Assembly (NCBI RefSeq): GCF_004329815.1
Contig: NZ_SJPE01000004.1
Coordinates: forward strand, 66,926 to 130,925
Length of the DNA: 64,000 nucleotides
From: Flavobacterium silvisoli
GTDB taxonomy: Bacteria > Bacteroidota > Bacteroidia > Flavobacteriales > Flavobacteriaceae
Direction of reading: 5' to 3'
Program-made: the position numbers and the translations under genes
In this document: one piece after another, positions 51,245 through 60,459 of the stretch
How the letters are laid out: the number at the start of each line of letters is the position of its first letter
How positions within the stretch are numbered: position 1 is the first letter of the stretch
The notes under the pieces: generated by a model
The model's database searches: none
Told to the model about the DNA's origin: nothing
Seen by the model: the letters and a program-made list of their open reading frames with translations, nothing else

Positions 51245-53692
51245 TTAAGAATTATTTTGTTCGTTGTTAAAAAATTGTTCCAAGGAAGCTAAGTCGGTAA
51301 TGTTAACACTGCGCGCTTTACTTCCTTCAAACGGACCGACAATTCCGGCAGCTTCCAATTGATCAATCAATCTTCCGGCTCGGTTGTAGCCCAATTTCAA
51401 CTTTCTTTGCAATAATGATGCCGAACCTTGCTGAGCGGTCACAATAATTTCGGCGGCTTCTCTGAACATGCTGTCTCTTTCAGAGATGTCAAACTCCAGA
51501 TTTACGCTACTGCCTTCTTCACCAATGTATTCCGGTAGGAGATAAGCACTGGCATAGGCTTTTTGTGAACCGATATAATCAACAATTTTTTCTACTTCAG
51601 GAGTATCCACAAAAGCACATTGTACCCGAACTAAATCATTTCCGTTAGTATACAATAAATCTCCTCTACCGATTAATTGATCGGCTCCCTGTGTATCCAA
51701 GATAGTTCTTGAATCTATCTTAGAGGTTACTCTGAACGCTATACGAGCCGGGAAATTGGCCTTAATAATACCGGTGATTACGTTTACTGAGGGTCTTTGG
51801 GTAGCAATGATCAAGTGAATACCAATGGCACGCGCCAACTGAGCCAAACGGGCAATAGGAGTTTCTACTTCTTTGCCGGCAGTCATGATTAAATCGGCAA
51901 ACTCATCAACGACTAAGACTATATAAGGAAGGAATCGGTGGCCGTTTTCCGGATTCAGCTTTCGGGATTTGAATTTTTCGTTGTATTCCTTAATGTTACG
52001 TACCATGGCATCTTTGAGCAACGAATACCTGTTGTCCATTTCTACACAAAGTGAATTCAGTGTGTTGATTACTTTGGTGTTATCGGTGATGATAGCATCT
52101 TCGGTATCCGGTAATTTAGCCAAATAATGACGCTCAATTTTGTTGAATAAAGTAAGCTCGACCTTTTTCGGATCGACCAAAACAAATTTAACTTCGGCCG
52201 GATGTTTTTTGTACAATAAAGAAGCCAATACGGCATTCAGACCAACCGATTTACCCTGACCGGTGGCTCCCGCCATCAACAAGTGGGGCATTTTGGCCAA
52301 ATCAACAACGAAAGTTTCATTCGATATTGTTTTTCCTAAGGCAATCGGTAATTCCATTTCCGCTTCCTGAAATTTGGCAGAAGAAATTACAGTTCGCATA
52401 GGTACCATAGTCGGATTTTTATTCGGAACTTCGATACCGATGGTTCCTTTGCCCGGAATAGGAGCAATGATACGAATTCCCAGAGCGGATAACGACAAGG
52501 CAATATCGTCTTCCAAACTTTTGATTTTTGAAATGCGTATACCGGCTTCGGGTACAATTTCGTATAAAGTAACTGACGGACCTACTGTCGCCTTGATTTG
52601 GGCAATATCAATTTTGTAGTTTCGGAGTGTTTCTACAATTCGGTTTTTATTTTCTTCTAATTCCTCCTGATTGATAGTAATACCAACAGATGAATATTCT
52701 TTTAACAAATCAATGGTCGGAAACTTGTAATTGGACAGTTCTAAGGTAGGATCAAATTCACCAAAATCAGCTACTAACTTTGCAGCTAAATTTTCTTCCA
52801 TAACATCTTCATCTGCAGACTGTTCAATAACAAAAGCTTCATCATCGGTTTCAATGATGATAGGTTCAGGAGTTGGAACAACTGTTTTGATGGTTGGTTC
52901 CAAACTGATTTCCGAAGGATGTTCAATTGTGGGTTTCAGAGCCTCTTTGTTGATTTCAAATGCAGAGGTTTTCAAAACAGGTTCTTCAATTTCTTCTTCC
53001 TCTTCTTCGGGTTCTTTTACGGCAAATTCTTCCAGGTTGTAATCTGTCCCTTTGGCATCATTTACCATACTGTTCAAATCTGCTTTGATGTCTTTGTGTT
53101 TCTTTTCAAAGAATGACTTGATGGCTTCAGGGGATATTTTTATTTTGAAAATTAAATAAATTACTATGGCAAATACCAAACCTAATAAAGTTCCTGTTTT
53201 ACCTATGTAATCTTGAAAAAACAAATTCATTTCGTAGCCAATGGTACCGCCCAATTCAGGTAAGGTTGTGGCAAAAAAACCAAACATAACGGATAAGACT
53301 ACCAAGGCAAATAAGTCCCAAAACCAAGTGTTTTTGAGTTTTTTTAATGGTAAATCCAGAATTAAGAATGCACCGCTGAGGAATAATAATTTGACAAACA
53401 AAAAGGAGGCTACGCCAAAACCACGATAGATAAACAAATCGGCTATGTAAGCCCCGAATTTCCCTAACCAATTTTGAACTGTTTCATTTCTGTCAGTAAA
53501 AGCATCAACAGCACTTTGATCTGCCTGACCCGAAACAAAGAAAGAAATAAAGGAAACCAGAAAAGCAATTGATACTAAAATCAACAAAAAACCAAAAAGC
53601 GTACGATACTGTTTTTTAGTTTTTAGGATTTTGATATCCGAGTTGGGGTCTTTTGGGGTTTTGGTAGTTTCTTTTTTTACTGTTTTTGCCAT
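51245..53692 (-). CDS. ftsK: DNA translocase FtsK
   Basis: Septal DNA pump of 815 residues. Four N-terminal transmembrane helices (about 30-180), an acidic linker (about 210-310: EEEEEEIEEP), then the alpha/beta motor with Walker A GATGQGKSVGLNAVL, Walker B VLVVDEFADLIMTAG and LARAIGIHLIIATQRPSV, and the C-terminal gamma winged helix (about 745-805: ASLLQRKLKLGYNRAGRLIDQL), which reads chromosome-orienting sites. Lower-end length for FtsK because the linker is short. lolA begins one base after it. Confidence 0.95.
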   Translation of the reverse strand: MAKTVKKETTKTPKDPNSDIKILKTKKQYRTLFGFLLILVSIAFLVSFISFFVSGQADQSAVDAFTDRNETVQNWLGKFGAYIADLFIYRGFGVASFLFVKLLFLSGAFLILDLPLKKLKNTWFWDLFALVVLSVMFGFFATTLPELGGTIGYEMNLFFQDYIGKTGTLLGLVFAIVIYLIFKIKISPEAIKSFFEKKHKDIKADLNSMVNDAKGTDYNLEEFAVKEPEEEEEEIEEPVLKTSAFEINKEALKPTIEHPSEISLEPTIKTVVPTPEPIIIETDDEAFVIEQSADEDVMEENLAAKLVADFGEFDPTLELSNYKFPTIDLLKEYSSVGITINQEELEENKNRIVETLRNYKIDIAQIKATVGPSVTLYEIVPEAGIRISKIKSLEDDIALSLSALGIRIIAPIPGKGTIGIEVPNKNPTMVPMRTVISSAKFQEAEMELPIALGKTISNETFVVDLAKMPHLLMAGATGQGKSVGLNAVLASLLYKKHPAEVKFVLVDPKKVELTLFNKIERHYLAKLPDTEDAIITDNTKVINTLNSLCVEMDNRYSLLKDAMVRNIKEYNEKFKSRKLNPENGHRFLPYIVLVVDEFADLIMTAGKEVETPIARLAQLARAIGIHLIIATQRPSVNVITGIIKANFPARIAFRVTSKIDSRTILDTQGADQLIGRGDLLYTNGNDLVRVQCAFVDTPEVEKIVDYIGSQKAYASAYLLPEYIGEEGSSVNLEFDISERDSMFREAAEIIVTAQQGSASLLQRKLKLGYNRAGRLIDQLEAAGIVGPFEGSKARSVNITDLASLEQFFNNEQNNS

Positions 53693-53736
53693 TGGTTATT
53701 TATAAACGCTATAAAAATAGAAATTTAATCGAATGT

Positions 53737-54111
53737 TCACAGGAATTTAGGAACATAAATTAATAATAATACGGCAATGGCGGCAGTGGCTGCAAACATT
53801 ACAGCACCGGCAGCGATATCTTTGATAAAGCCAATTTTTTCATGAAATTCAGGATGAATAAAGTCAGCTATTTTTTCTACAGCCGTATTCAGACTTTCTA
53901 CCCCCAATACCAATCCGAAAGCAAGGAGTTGCAACATCCATTCATAACGGTCAATATGAAAATAAAATCCGGCTATAATGGCTAGTACTCCAATCGAAGA
54001 TTGCACCATTACGCTGTGTTCGGTGGTAATCAATTTGATGGCGCCTTTAACGGCAAATCCAACACTTTTCAGACGACCAGTGAAAAATGAATTGTCTTTT
54101 TGGAATTCCAT
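53737..54111 (-). CDS. Diacylglycerol kinase family protein (DgkA-type)
   Basis: Small trimeric-type membrane kinase, 124 residues, with three helices. Catalytic region: LGVESLNTAVEKIADFIHPEFHEKIGFIKDIAAGAV, in which the E-x-x-N-T-A-x-E and the K-D-x-A-A/G-A motifs are complete. It phosphorylates diacylglycerol or undecaprenol. Ten bases after tpx on the same strand, 44 bases before ftsK. Confidence 0.9.
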   Translation of the reverse strand: MEFQKDNSFFTGRLKSVGFAVKGAIKLITTEHSVMVQSSIGVLAIIAGFYFHIDRYEWMLQLLAFGLVLGVESLNTAVEKIADFIHPEFHEKIGFIKDIAAGAVMFAATAAIAVLLLIYVPKFL

Positions 54112-54120
54112 ACAGTAAAA

Positions 54121-54618
54121 TTATAATGCAGCTAATGCCAATTCATAGTTGGGTTCATCAGCAATTTCGGCTACTTGTTCGGTATATAGAACTGTTCCGT
54201 TTTCATCTAAAACAATAACCACGCGTGAATGTAAACCGGCCAAAGCTCCGTCAGTCATCTCTAGGCCGTAATCTTTACCAAATTTACCGGTATTGAAATC
54301 CGACAGACAAATCACATTGTCTAATCCTTCGGCACCGCAAAAACGTTTGAAAGCAAAAGGCAAATCGCGCGAGATGCACAATACTTTGGTGTTTGCTAAG
54401 GCACTGGCTTTAGCATTAAAAGTTCGGGTAGAAGCTGCGCAAGTACCGGTGTCTACACTCGGATATATGTTTAAGATTACTTTTGATCCTTTAAAATCAG
54501 CTAAGGAAGTATAACCTAAATCAGTTTTTGCTAATTGAAAATCAGGTGCTTTTGAACCTTTTTTGGGTAATTCACCGTTGGTGTGTATTGGATTTCCTCC
54601 TAAAGTTATAGTTGCCAT
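54121..54618 (-). CDS. tpx: Thiol peroxidase (Tpx)
   Basis: Atypical 2-Cys peroxiredoxin of 165 residues that reduces hydroperoxides with thioredoxin. Peroxidatic Cys60 in PSVDTGTCAASTRTFN and resolving Cys94 in FKRFCGAEG, with Arg near 130 in HSRVVIVLDENG. Positions agree with E. coli Tpx (61 and 95). It is divergent from the ars operon and upstream of dgkA. Confidence 0.95.
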   Translation of the reverse strand: MATITLGGNPIHTNGELPKKGSKAPDFQLAKTDLGYTSLADFKGSKVILNIYPSVDTGTCAASTRTFNAKASALANTKVLCISRDLPFAFKRFCGAEGLDNVICLSDFNTGKFGKDYGLEMTDGALAGLHSRVVIVLDENGTVLYTEQVAEIADEPNYELALAAL

Positions 54619-54738
54619 TTATAATGTTTTTTTGAAAGCCAAAAGTAATGAAAATATTTATAAATGGAACTAAGGTTTAAGATTTGTCTTTGGTCTGAGA
54701 TTCACATAAGTATAAAAAATTACAAGTTAATTTCATTT

Positions 54739-54769
54739 GTAATATTATTTTATCGTAATATTGCAATAT
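54739..54769. promoter_or_regulatory. Putative ArsR operator and promoter region
   Basis: Direct repeats GTAATATT at 54739-54746 and 54755-54762 (16-base spacing), and a 12-bp palindrome ATATTGCAATAT at 54758-54769 overlapping the second. The element lies 17-48 bases before the arsR-type ATG, where an autorepressor would bind. Confidence 0.5.
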
Positions 54770-54786
54770 AAAAATATACAGACATC

Positions 54787-55110
54787 ATGGGTGCTTCAAA
54801 AACCGAATCTTTTTCTGCTGAACAAAATGAAATGGCTATCTTGTTTAAGGCCCTTTCGCATCCGGCTCGAATTGCCATTGTTGATTATTTGCTAAAGGTT
54901 GACAGTTGTATATGTGGCGATATCGTTAATGAACTGCCTTTGGCGCAGCCTACCATATCGCAACATTTAAAAGAATTAAAAAATGCCAATCTCATCAAAG
55001 GAACTATAGAAGGAACTTCCATCTGTTATTGCATTAATCCGGATACTGTTGCCAAAATCGAAAATCATTTTAGTATGATTCGGTACAAACTAAAAAACAA
55101 ATGTTGTTAG
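54787..55110 (+). CDS. arsR: ArsR/SmtB family metalloregulator of the ars operon
   Basis: Winged-helix repressor of 107 residues. Metal-binding Cys41 and Cys43 (VDSCICGDIV) lie in the alpha3 region, the arsenic-sensing site of ArsR. Recognition helix: LAQPTISQHLKELKNANLI. The C-terminus ends KNKCC with two more Cys. It heads an operon with arsenate-reductase-like and ACR3 genes, so As(III) release from its own operator is the likely switch. Confidence 0.92.
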   Translation: MGASKTESFSAEQNEMAILFKALSHPARIAIVDYLLKVDSCICGDIVNELPLAQPTISQHLKELKNANLIKGTIEGTSICYCINPDTVAKIENHFSMIRYKLKNKCC

Positions 55111-55141
55111 AATAGTAAAATGCTTTTAAAAAAATCTAGTC

Positions 55142-55618
55142 ATGAAACTCTCACAAATTAAAAACGAATTAAAAAAGCTCAACTCAATAGCTTTTCAGTT
55201 GCCAAACGGAGATCTGGTTCCTGGTCATTTTCACGTAACCGAAGTGGGCAAAGTCACTAAATATTTTATCGATTGCGGAGGCGTTGTTCGCAATGAAGAA
55301 GTGGTTAATTTTCAGTTATGGGAAGCCAATGATTATGATCACCGTTTACATCCTGAAAAACTGGTGCACATCATAGAACTTTCGGAAAAGGTTTTGGGTT
55401 TGCCTGACGCTGAAATCGAAGTTGAATACCAAATGAAAGATACTATCGGTAAATTCGGGTTAGACTTTGACGGCACCAATTTCTTATTGATATCTAAAAT
55501 GACTGATTGTTTAGCTCAGGATAAATGTGGAATTCCGGCAGAAAAAATGAAAGTTAAAATTGGCGAACTCAAATCTAAAGAAACGCAATGTTGTACGCCG
55601 AATTCCAATTGTTGTTAA
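55142..55618 (+). CDS. DUF6428 family protein, arsenic-operon associated
   Basis: Protein of 158 residues beginning KLSQIKNELKKLNSIAFQLP and containing VPGHFHVTEVGK, FIDCGGVVRNEEVVNFQLW, and a Cys-rich end (DCLAQDKCGIP and TQCCTPNSNCC). The five terminal Cys could bind arsenite. The family is recognised as DUF6428 and is usually in ars operons; no biochemical function is known to me. 31 bases after arsR. Confidence 0.82.
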   Translation: MKLSQIKNELKKLNSIAFQLPNGDLVPGHFHVTEVGKVTKYFIDCGGVVRNEEVVNFQLWEANDYDHRLHPEKLVHIIELSEKVLGLPDAEIEVEYQMKDTIGKFGLDFDGTNFLLISKMTDCLAQDKCGIPAEKMKVKIGELKSKETQCCTPNSNCC

Positions 55619-55661
55619 CAATATAATTTATGAGCTTTAAGTACTTTGAGGTATTATTGTT

Positions 55662-56270
55662 ATGCACGAAATTTTATCCAAATCAATTGAACAGATTTCA
55701 AAAATGGTTGTCCCTGATGAGCGCCAAAAAGTTTTGATTCCTTTGGTAGATTACATCCAAAACAAAATCAATCACAAAGAAGAAATCCGTTTGAATTTTA
55801 TTTGTACCCAAAATTCTCGCCGAAGTCATTTGTCGCAAATTTGGGCTCAAACCATGGCTTTTCATTTCAACATCAAACAGGTGTATTGTTATTCAGGCGG
55901 AACTGAAGCGACAGCGATGTTTCCTAAAATAGAGGAGACTTTAATCAAACAAGGATTTCAGATTCAAAAATTAAGTCAGGAACAGAATCCTATTTATGCT
56001 GTTCAATTTGATAAAAACGAACATCCGGTTATTTGTTTTTCCAAAACCTATTTTGATACTTTTAATCCGAAATCCCGTTTTGCTGCCATCATGACTTGTA
56101 ATAGTGCCGATGAAGGGTGTCCTATGGTTTTTGGCGCCGAAGCCCGATTTCCTGTGAAATACGATGACCCTAAAGACTTTGACGGAACCGATTTGATGGA
56201 TGATAAGTATGTGGAACGCAGTTTGCAAATTGCAACTGAGATGTACTTTGTATTTTCAAATATCAAATAA
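55662..56270 (+). CDS. Low-molecular-weight phosphatase-type arsenate reductase
   Basis: 202 residues. The P-loop C-x5-R is ICTQNSRRSHLSQIW, as in LMW protein-tyrosine phosphatases and thioredoxin-linked ArsC. Further Cys occur in QVYCYSGG, VICFSKTYF, MTCNSADEGCPMV, candidates for the relay. The chain is longer than plain ArsC (about 135) by an N-terminal helical stretch of about 45 and insertions, as in the Bacteroidota 'protein-tyrosine-phosphatase' ars type. Likely reduces As(V) to As(III) for ACR3. Confidence 0.85.
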   Translation: MHEILSKSIEQISKMVVPDERQKVLIPLVDYIQNKINHKEEIRLNFICTQNSRRSHLSQIWAQTMAFHFNIKQVYCYSGGTEATAMFPKIEETLIKQGFQIQKLSQEQNPIYAVQFDKNEHPVICFSKTYFDTFNPKSRFAAIMTCNSADEGCPMVFGAEARFPVKYDDPKDFDGTDLMDDKYVERSLQIATEMYFVFSNIK

Positions 56271-56283
56271 TTCAACTATTTTT

Positions 56284-56745
56284 ATGACAACAACAACAAC
56301 AACATTACTTCAGTTATGGATTGAATCCAGATCCCGATTTACCAATCAGTTGACTACTTTATCGGCAACAGATTTGCTAAAAAAATTACCTCCTTCAACC
56401 AATAGCGTGGGTTTTCTGATTAGGCACATAGGAGATGTGGAATTATTATTTGCAAAAAATGTTTTTGGTTCAATTGAGGCAAAAGTAATCGCCAAAACAG
56501 TTATTGATAAAAAAGATACCGGAGAATGGATAAATCTGGAAGAACTCATAGCCTATGTCGACTATTCTTTTGAAATTTTGAAGAAAATTGTAGAACAACA
56601 ATCAGAAGAAGATTGGAATTCAAAAATCGAAACCAAAGAGTTTGGCGTCAAAACTAAAGCCGAAGCTTTTGGAAGAATTATATCTCATACAGCCTACCAT
56701 GCCGGGCAAATGGCACTTTGTATTAAATATGGTCACAGTGAGTAA
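56284..56745 (+). CDS. DinB-fold protein in the ars operon
   Basis: 153-residue four-helix-bundle protein (DinB/YfiT). The three metal His are visible: FLIRHIGDVELLF (first) and ISHTAYHAGQMAL (pair). The superfamily includes thiol (bacillithiol, mycothiol) transferases and metal-dependent enzymes. The ATG at 56284 (MTTTTTTLLQLW) follows the reductase by thirteen bases; the longer frame would overlap it by 71 bases. Sandwiched between arsenate reductase and ACR3, it may act on thiol-arsenic adducts (inference). Confidence 0.85.
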   Translation: MTTTTTTLLQLWIESRSRFTNQLTTLSATDLLKKLPPSTNSVGFLIRHIGDVELLFAKNVFGSIEAKVIAKTVIDKKDTGEWINLEELIAYVDYSFEILKKIVEQQSEEDWNSKIETKEFGVKTKAEAFGRIISHTAYHAGQMALCIKYGHSE

Positions 56746-56772
56746 GGAAACGCTTTTTAGCAAAATAGTATC

Positions 56773-57813
56773 ATGAAAAAAAGATTAGGCTTTCTGGATC
56801 GATTTTTAACGTTATGGATATTTTTGGCCATGTTACTCGGAGTTGGTATAGGTTATTTTATTCCAAAATCAGCTGATTTTATTCATTCCTTTTCTTCAGG
56901 GACAACCAATATTCCTTTGGCTATCGGACTCATATTGATGATGTATCCGCCGCTCACAAAGATTGATTTTTCTAAAGTGTCGTTGATGTTTAAAAAGCCC
57001 AAATTACTGACAGCTTCTTTTGTTATCACTTGGTTAGTTGGTCCTTTTTTGATGTTTGTATTGGCTACACTTTTCCTGAATGATTACCCCGAATATATGA
57101 CCGGATTGATCATTATCGGTATTGCCCCCTGTATTGCTATGGTTATTGTTTGGAACGAATTAGCTGAAGGCAATCGCGAATTGACCGCCGGTTTAATTGG
57201 AATAAACAGTTTGCTTCAGGTTTTCTTTTTTGGTTTGTATGCTTACTTTTATCTGAAAATCATGTTGCCGTTATTTGGTGTTAAAGGTTTGGAACTGGAT
57301 ATTACGATTTCAGATATAGCCAAAACAGTAGGTGTTTATTTAGGAATTCCGTTTACCATAGCTGTTATCAGCCGATTTGTTATAAGGAAATACTTCGGAG
57401 TACAATTTTTCAATCAGAAGTTTATCCCTTTTATTTCACCAATTACACTATTGGCTTTACTTTTTACTATTGTAATCATGTTTAGTTTAAAAGGTGAAAT
57501 GATTGTAGATTTACCGTTAGATGTGATTCGAATAGCCATTCCACTGATGATATTCTTTGCAATAATGTTCTTTTTGATGTTTTTTATATCGAAGAAAATA
57601 GGAGCAGATTACAAGGATGCTGTTGCTTTGTCATTTACCGCTTCGGGAAACAATTTTGAATTGGCAATAGCTGTTTCAATTGGTGTTTTCGGTATCAATA
57701 GCGGTCAGGCTTTTGCCGGAGTTATTGGTCCATTGGTAGAAGTTCCGGTATTGATTATCTTGGTAAATGTAGCTTTTTGGCTTAGGAAAAAATATTTTAC
57801 AAATACTCTTTAG
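56773..57813 (+). CDS. ACR3 family arsenite efflux transporter
   Basis: Ten-helix inner-membrane As(III) exporter of 346 residues. Family blocks: MLLGVGIGYFIPKSADF, PLAIGLILMMYPPLTKIDF, GIAPCIAMVIVWNELAEGN (conserved Cys), and SFTASGNNFELAIAVSIGVFG with GVIGPLVEVPVLI. Bacteroidota often annotate it arsB; the sequence is of ACR3 type, not ArsB. 27 bases after the DinB gene and three before the methyltransferase. Confidence 0.93.
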   Translation: MKKRLGFLDRFLTLWIFLAMLLGVGIGYFIPKSADFIHSFSSGTTNIPLAIGLILMMYPPLTKIDFSKVSLMFKKPKLLTASFVITWLVGPFLMFVLATLFLNDYPEYMTGLIIIGIAPCIAMVIVWNELAEGNRELTAGLIGINSLLQVFFFGLYAYFYLKIMLPLFGVKGLELDITISDIAKTVGVYLGIPFTIAVISRFVIRKYFGVQFFNQKFIPFISPITLLALLFTIVIMFSLKGEMIVDLPLDVIRIAIPLMIFFAIMFFLMFFISKKIGADYKDAVALSFTASGNNFELAIAVSIGVFGINSGQAFAGVIGPLVEVPVLIILVNVAFWLRKKYFTNTL

Positions 57814-57816
57814 ATT

Positions 57817-58455
57817 ATGGATAAAAAAGAACATTGGGAAAATGTATTTGCCACAAAAACTGAAAAAGAAGTCAGCTGGTATCAGGAATATCCGCAAACA
57901 TCGGTAGATTTTTTTAAAACCCTTCAATTGCCTTTGGATTCCGAGATTATAGATGTGGGGGGAGGTGACAGTTATTTTATAGATGCATTACTTGCGTTAG
58001 GATATACTAATCTTACGTTACTTGATATTTCGGGTAATGCCATTGCCCGCATCAAAAAAAGATTAGGGGATAAGGCCAAATTTGTCACCTTTATTGAGTC
58101 GGATATTTTGGATTTTAATCCTGCTAAAAAATACCTGTTTTGGCACGACAGAGCCTGCTTTCATTTCCTGACCGAAACGGTTCAGATAGAAAAATATGCA
58201 GACATAGTTGATAAAGCTCTGGATAAAGGAGGCAGAATATTCATTGGGGCTTTTTCTACAGAAGGACCTAAAAAGTGCAGTGGTTTGGATATCAAACAAT
58301 ATTCTATGGAGAGTCTTCGGTTCGTATTTGAAAAAGAATTTCAACTTGAGGGATGTTTTATTGAAAATCATAAAACTCCTTTTGATACTGTTCAGAATTT
58401 TATTTTTTGTGGGTTTGAACGAAAGAAAATAACAAAAGAGCCAACTTTAAAATAA
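57817..58455 (+). CDS. Class I SAM-dependent methyltransferase in the ars operon
   Basis: 212-residue methyltransferase with the SAM motif DVGGGDSYFIDALL (motif I), LTLLDISGNAI (acidic residue), and WHDRACFHFLT at the post-II region. Cys at RACFHF, KKCSGLD, GCFIENH and FIFCGFER, but not the spaced Cys set of ArsM arsenite methyltransferases. It belongs to the group with the 'WHDRA-FHFLT' and 'KCSGL' motifs, whose substrate is unknown. Last gene of the ars operon, three bases after ACR3. Confidence 0.85.
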   Translation: MDKKEHWENVFATKTEKEVSWYQEYPQTSVDFFKTLQLPLDSEIIDVGGGDSYFIDALLALGYTNLTLLDISGNAIARIKKRLGDKAKFVTFIESDILDFNPAKKYLFWHDRACFHFLTETVQIEKYADIVDKALDKGGRIFIGAFSTEGPKKCSGLDIKQYSMESLRFVFEKEFQLEGCFIENHKTPFDTVQNFIFCGFERKKITKEPTLK

Positions 58456-58470
58456 ATTGACTCTTTTGTT
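58431..58470. terminator. Hairpin between the ars operon and lpdA
   Basis: AACAAAAGAGxCAA pairs with TTGxCTCTTTTGTT over a central AT loop. It overlaps the end of the methyltransferase gene. T runs are moderate on both strands, so bidirectional termination is possible. Confidence 0.5.
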
Positions 58471-58492
58471 TCATGTTTTATGTTTAATAAAA

Positions 58493-59896
58493 TTACACGT
58501 GCAACGCTCTGTTGTCGGTAGCCGCTAACGCAGCTTCTTTAACTGCTTCAGCAAATGTAGGATGAGCATGTGACATTCTGGATATATCTTCCGCACTGGC
58601 TCTGAATTCCATAGCAGTTACGGCTTCGGCAATCAAATCGGCACAGCGGGCACCAATCATGTGAACCCCTAAAACTTCGTCAGTCTTGGCATCGGCCAAT
58701 ATTTTTACAAAACCATCGTTATCAGCACTCGCACGCGCTCTTCCCAAAGCTTTGAATGGGAAACTTCCGGCTTTGTAGGCTATACCGGCTTCTTTTAGTT
58801 GTTCCTCAGTTTTACCTACTGCGGCTACTTCGGGCCAAGTGTAAACAACTCCCGGAATCAAATTATAATCGATGTGTGGTTTTTGTCCGGCTAAAATTTC
58901 GGCCACCATAGTTCCTTCTTCTTCGGCTTTGTGAGCCAACATCGCACCGCGAACTACATCTCCAATGGCATAAATATTTGGAATGTTGGTTTGCAAATGA
59001 TCATTTACTTCAATCATACCTCGGTCGGTAACTTTAACTCCGGCTTTCTCAGCGTTCAATCCGTCAGTGTAAGGACGACGTCCTACAGCAACTAAGCAAT
59101 AATCTCCGTCAAATATTACGGTATTTCCTTTGGCATCATCGGCCTGAACGGTTACGTTTTTGCCTTTGCGTTCTACCGATTTCACTTTGTGTGAAGTGTA
59201 GAATTTCATGCCTTGCTTTTTCAAAACTTTAGTCAATTCTTTAGACAATCCGGCATCCATACCCGGAATGATGCGGTCCATGAATTCAACTACAGAAACC
59301 TGAGCTCCTAATCTTAAATATACCTGACCTAATTCAATCCCAATAACGCCTCCACCAATGATGATTAAGTGTTTCGGAACTTCCGGCAATTTCAACGCTT
59401 CGGTAGAAGTAATGATTCGTTCTTTATCTAATTTGATAAACGGCAGAGTAGATGGTTTAGAACCGGTAGCAATAATAGTATTTTTAGCTTCAAGAATTTC
59501 CGAAGAACCGTCGGCTTTAGTCACTTTAACTTGTGTAGCACTTTCAAAAGAACCAACACCTTCAAAAACAGTGATTTTGTTTTTATCCATCAGGAATTTA
59601 ACACCACCCGAGGTTTGGTCGACAACTGCTTGTTTGCGGGCAATCATTTTTTCTAAGTTTACTTTTACTTTGCCCGATACTTCGATTCCGTGATCGGCAA
59701 AATGCTGCAATTCTTCATAATGATGAGAAGAAGCCAATAGTGCTTTAGAAGGGATACAACCTACATTAAGACAAGTCCCTCCGAGAGTTGAATATTTTTC
59801 AATGATTGCGGTTTTTAAACCTAATTGAGCACAACGAATAGCCGAAACATATCCGCCTGGGCCGGAACCTATGATGACAACGTCAAATGAATTCAT
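58493..59896 (-). CDS. lpdA: Dihydrolipoyl dehydrogenase (E3)
   Basis: FAD/NAD disulfide reductase of 467 residues serving the 2-oxo-acid dehydrogenase complexes. FAD loop: VVIIGSGPGGYVSAIRCAQL. Redox disulfide: GGTCLNVGCIPSKALL. NAD loop: IIGGGVIGIELGQVYLRLG. End: SHAHPTFAEAVKEAAL with the active-site His. The ATG at 59896 (MNSFDVVIIG) is preferred; the longer frame from 59935 adds thirteen residues before the conserved start. Convergent to the ars operon. Confidence 0.95.
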   Translation of the reverse strand: MNSFDVVIIGSGPGGYVSAIRCAQLGLKTAIIEKYSTLGGTCLNVGCIPSKALLASSHHYEELQHFADHGIEVSGKVKVNLEKMIARKQAVVDQTSGGVKFLMDKNKITVFEGVGSFESATQVKVTKADGSSEILEAKNTIIATGSKPSTLPFIKLDKERIITSTEALKLPEVPKHLIIIGGGVIGIELGQVYLRLGAQVSVVEFMDRIIPGMDAGLSKELTKVLKKQGMKFYTSHKVKSVERKGKNVTVQADDAKGNTVIFDGDYCLVAVGRRPYTDGLNAEKAGVKVTDRGMIEVNDHLQTNIPNIYAIGDVVRGAMLAHKAEEEGTMVAEILAGQKPHIDYNLIPGVVYTWPEVAAVGKTEEQLKEAGIAYKAGSFPFKALGRARASADNDGFVKILADAKTDEVLGVHMIGARCADLIAEAVTAMEFRASAEDISRMSHAHPTFAEAVKEAALAATDNRALHV

Positions 59897-60006
59897 AATA
59901 TTGTTAAGATTTGTGTGTTTTTCTTTTTGTGCCACAAAACTACAAATTTAATCGCAATGTTGAATTCAATAATTACCGCAATTTCAGATGAATTGATAAA
60001 CGAATT

Positions 60007-60459
60007 TTATAGTGTAAAAGCGGTGGTGTTCTTCACTTCGCCAATCATAAAAGTACTGTGGGTACTGCCAATATGATTTAATGTGGTAAGCTTAGTGACC
60101 ATGAATTCGCGGTATTCTTCCATGTCTTTGACAAACAGTTTTAAAATGTAATCGTAATCACCGCTCACGTGAAAACATTCCAGTACCTCATCAAGTTTAA
60201 TGACCTGACGTTCAAAATTAGTCAGGAATTCTTTGGAATGTTGGATGAGTTTGATGTGGCAGAAGACTACAAACCCTTTGTCAACTTTATTCCGATTCAG
60301 TAGCGCGACATATTTATGGATGATTCCTTCACGTTCGAGTTTTTTGATGCGTTCGTATACCGCTGTGACCGACAAGTTCAGTTTTCCGGCTAATTCTTTG
60401 GTCGTTTTTTTGGTGTCCTGTTGTAGTAACGCCAAAAGTTTTTTATCGGTAGTATCCAT
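60007..60459 (-). CDS. Lrp/AsnC family transcriptional regulator
   Basis: 150-residue regulator. N-terminal helix-turn-helix about 1-60 (DKKLLALLQQDTKKTTKELAGKLNLSVTAVYERIKKLEREGII) and a C-terminal RAM/AsnC ligand domain (about 65-145) with VSGDYDYILKLFVKDMEEY and IGSTHSTFMIGEVK. It is divergent from a Cys/Met PLP enzyme gene, 185 bases away, which makes that gene its likely target along with itself. Confidence 0.92.
   Translation of the reverse strand: MDTTDKKLLALLQQDTKKTTKELAGKLNLSVTAVYERIKKLEREGIIHKYVALLNRNKVDKGFVVFCHIKLIQHSKEFLTNFERQVIKLDEVLECFHVSGDYDYILKLFVKDMEEYREFMVTKLTTLNHIGSTHSTFMIGEVKNTTAFTL

Noticed and set aside
57817..58455. Calling the ars-operon methyltransferase ArsM
   Set aside because: The characteristic spaced Cys residues of arsenite methyltransferases are not seen, so only a general SAM methyltransferase call is supported.
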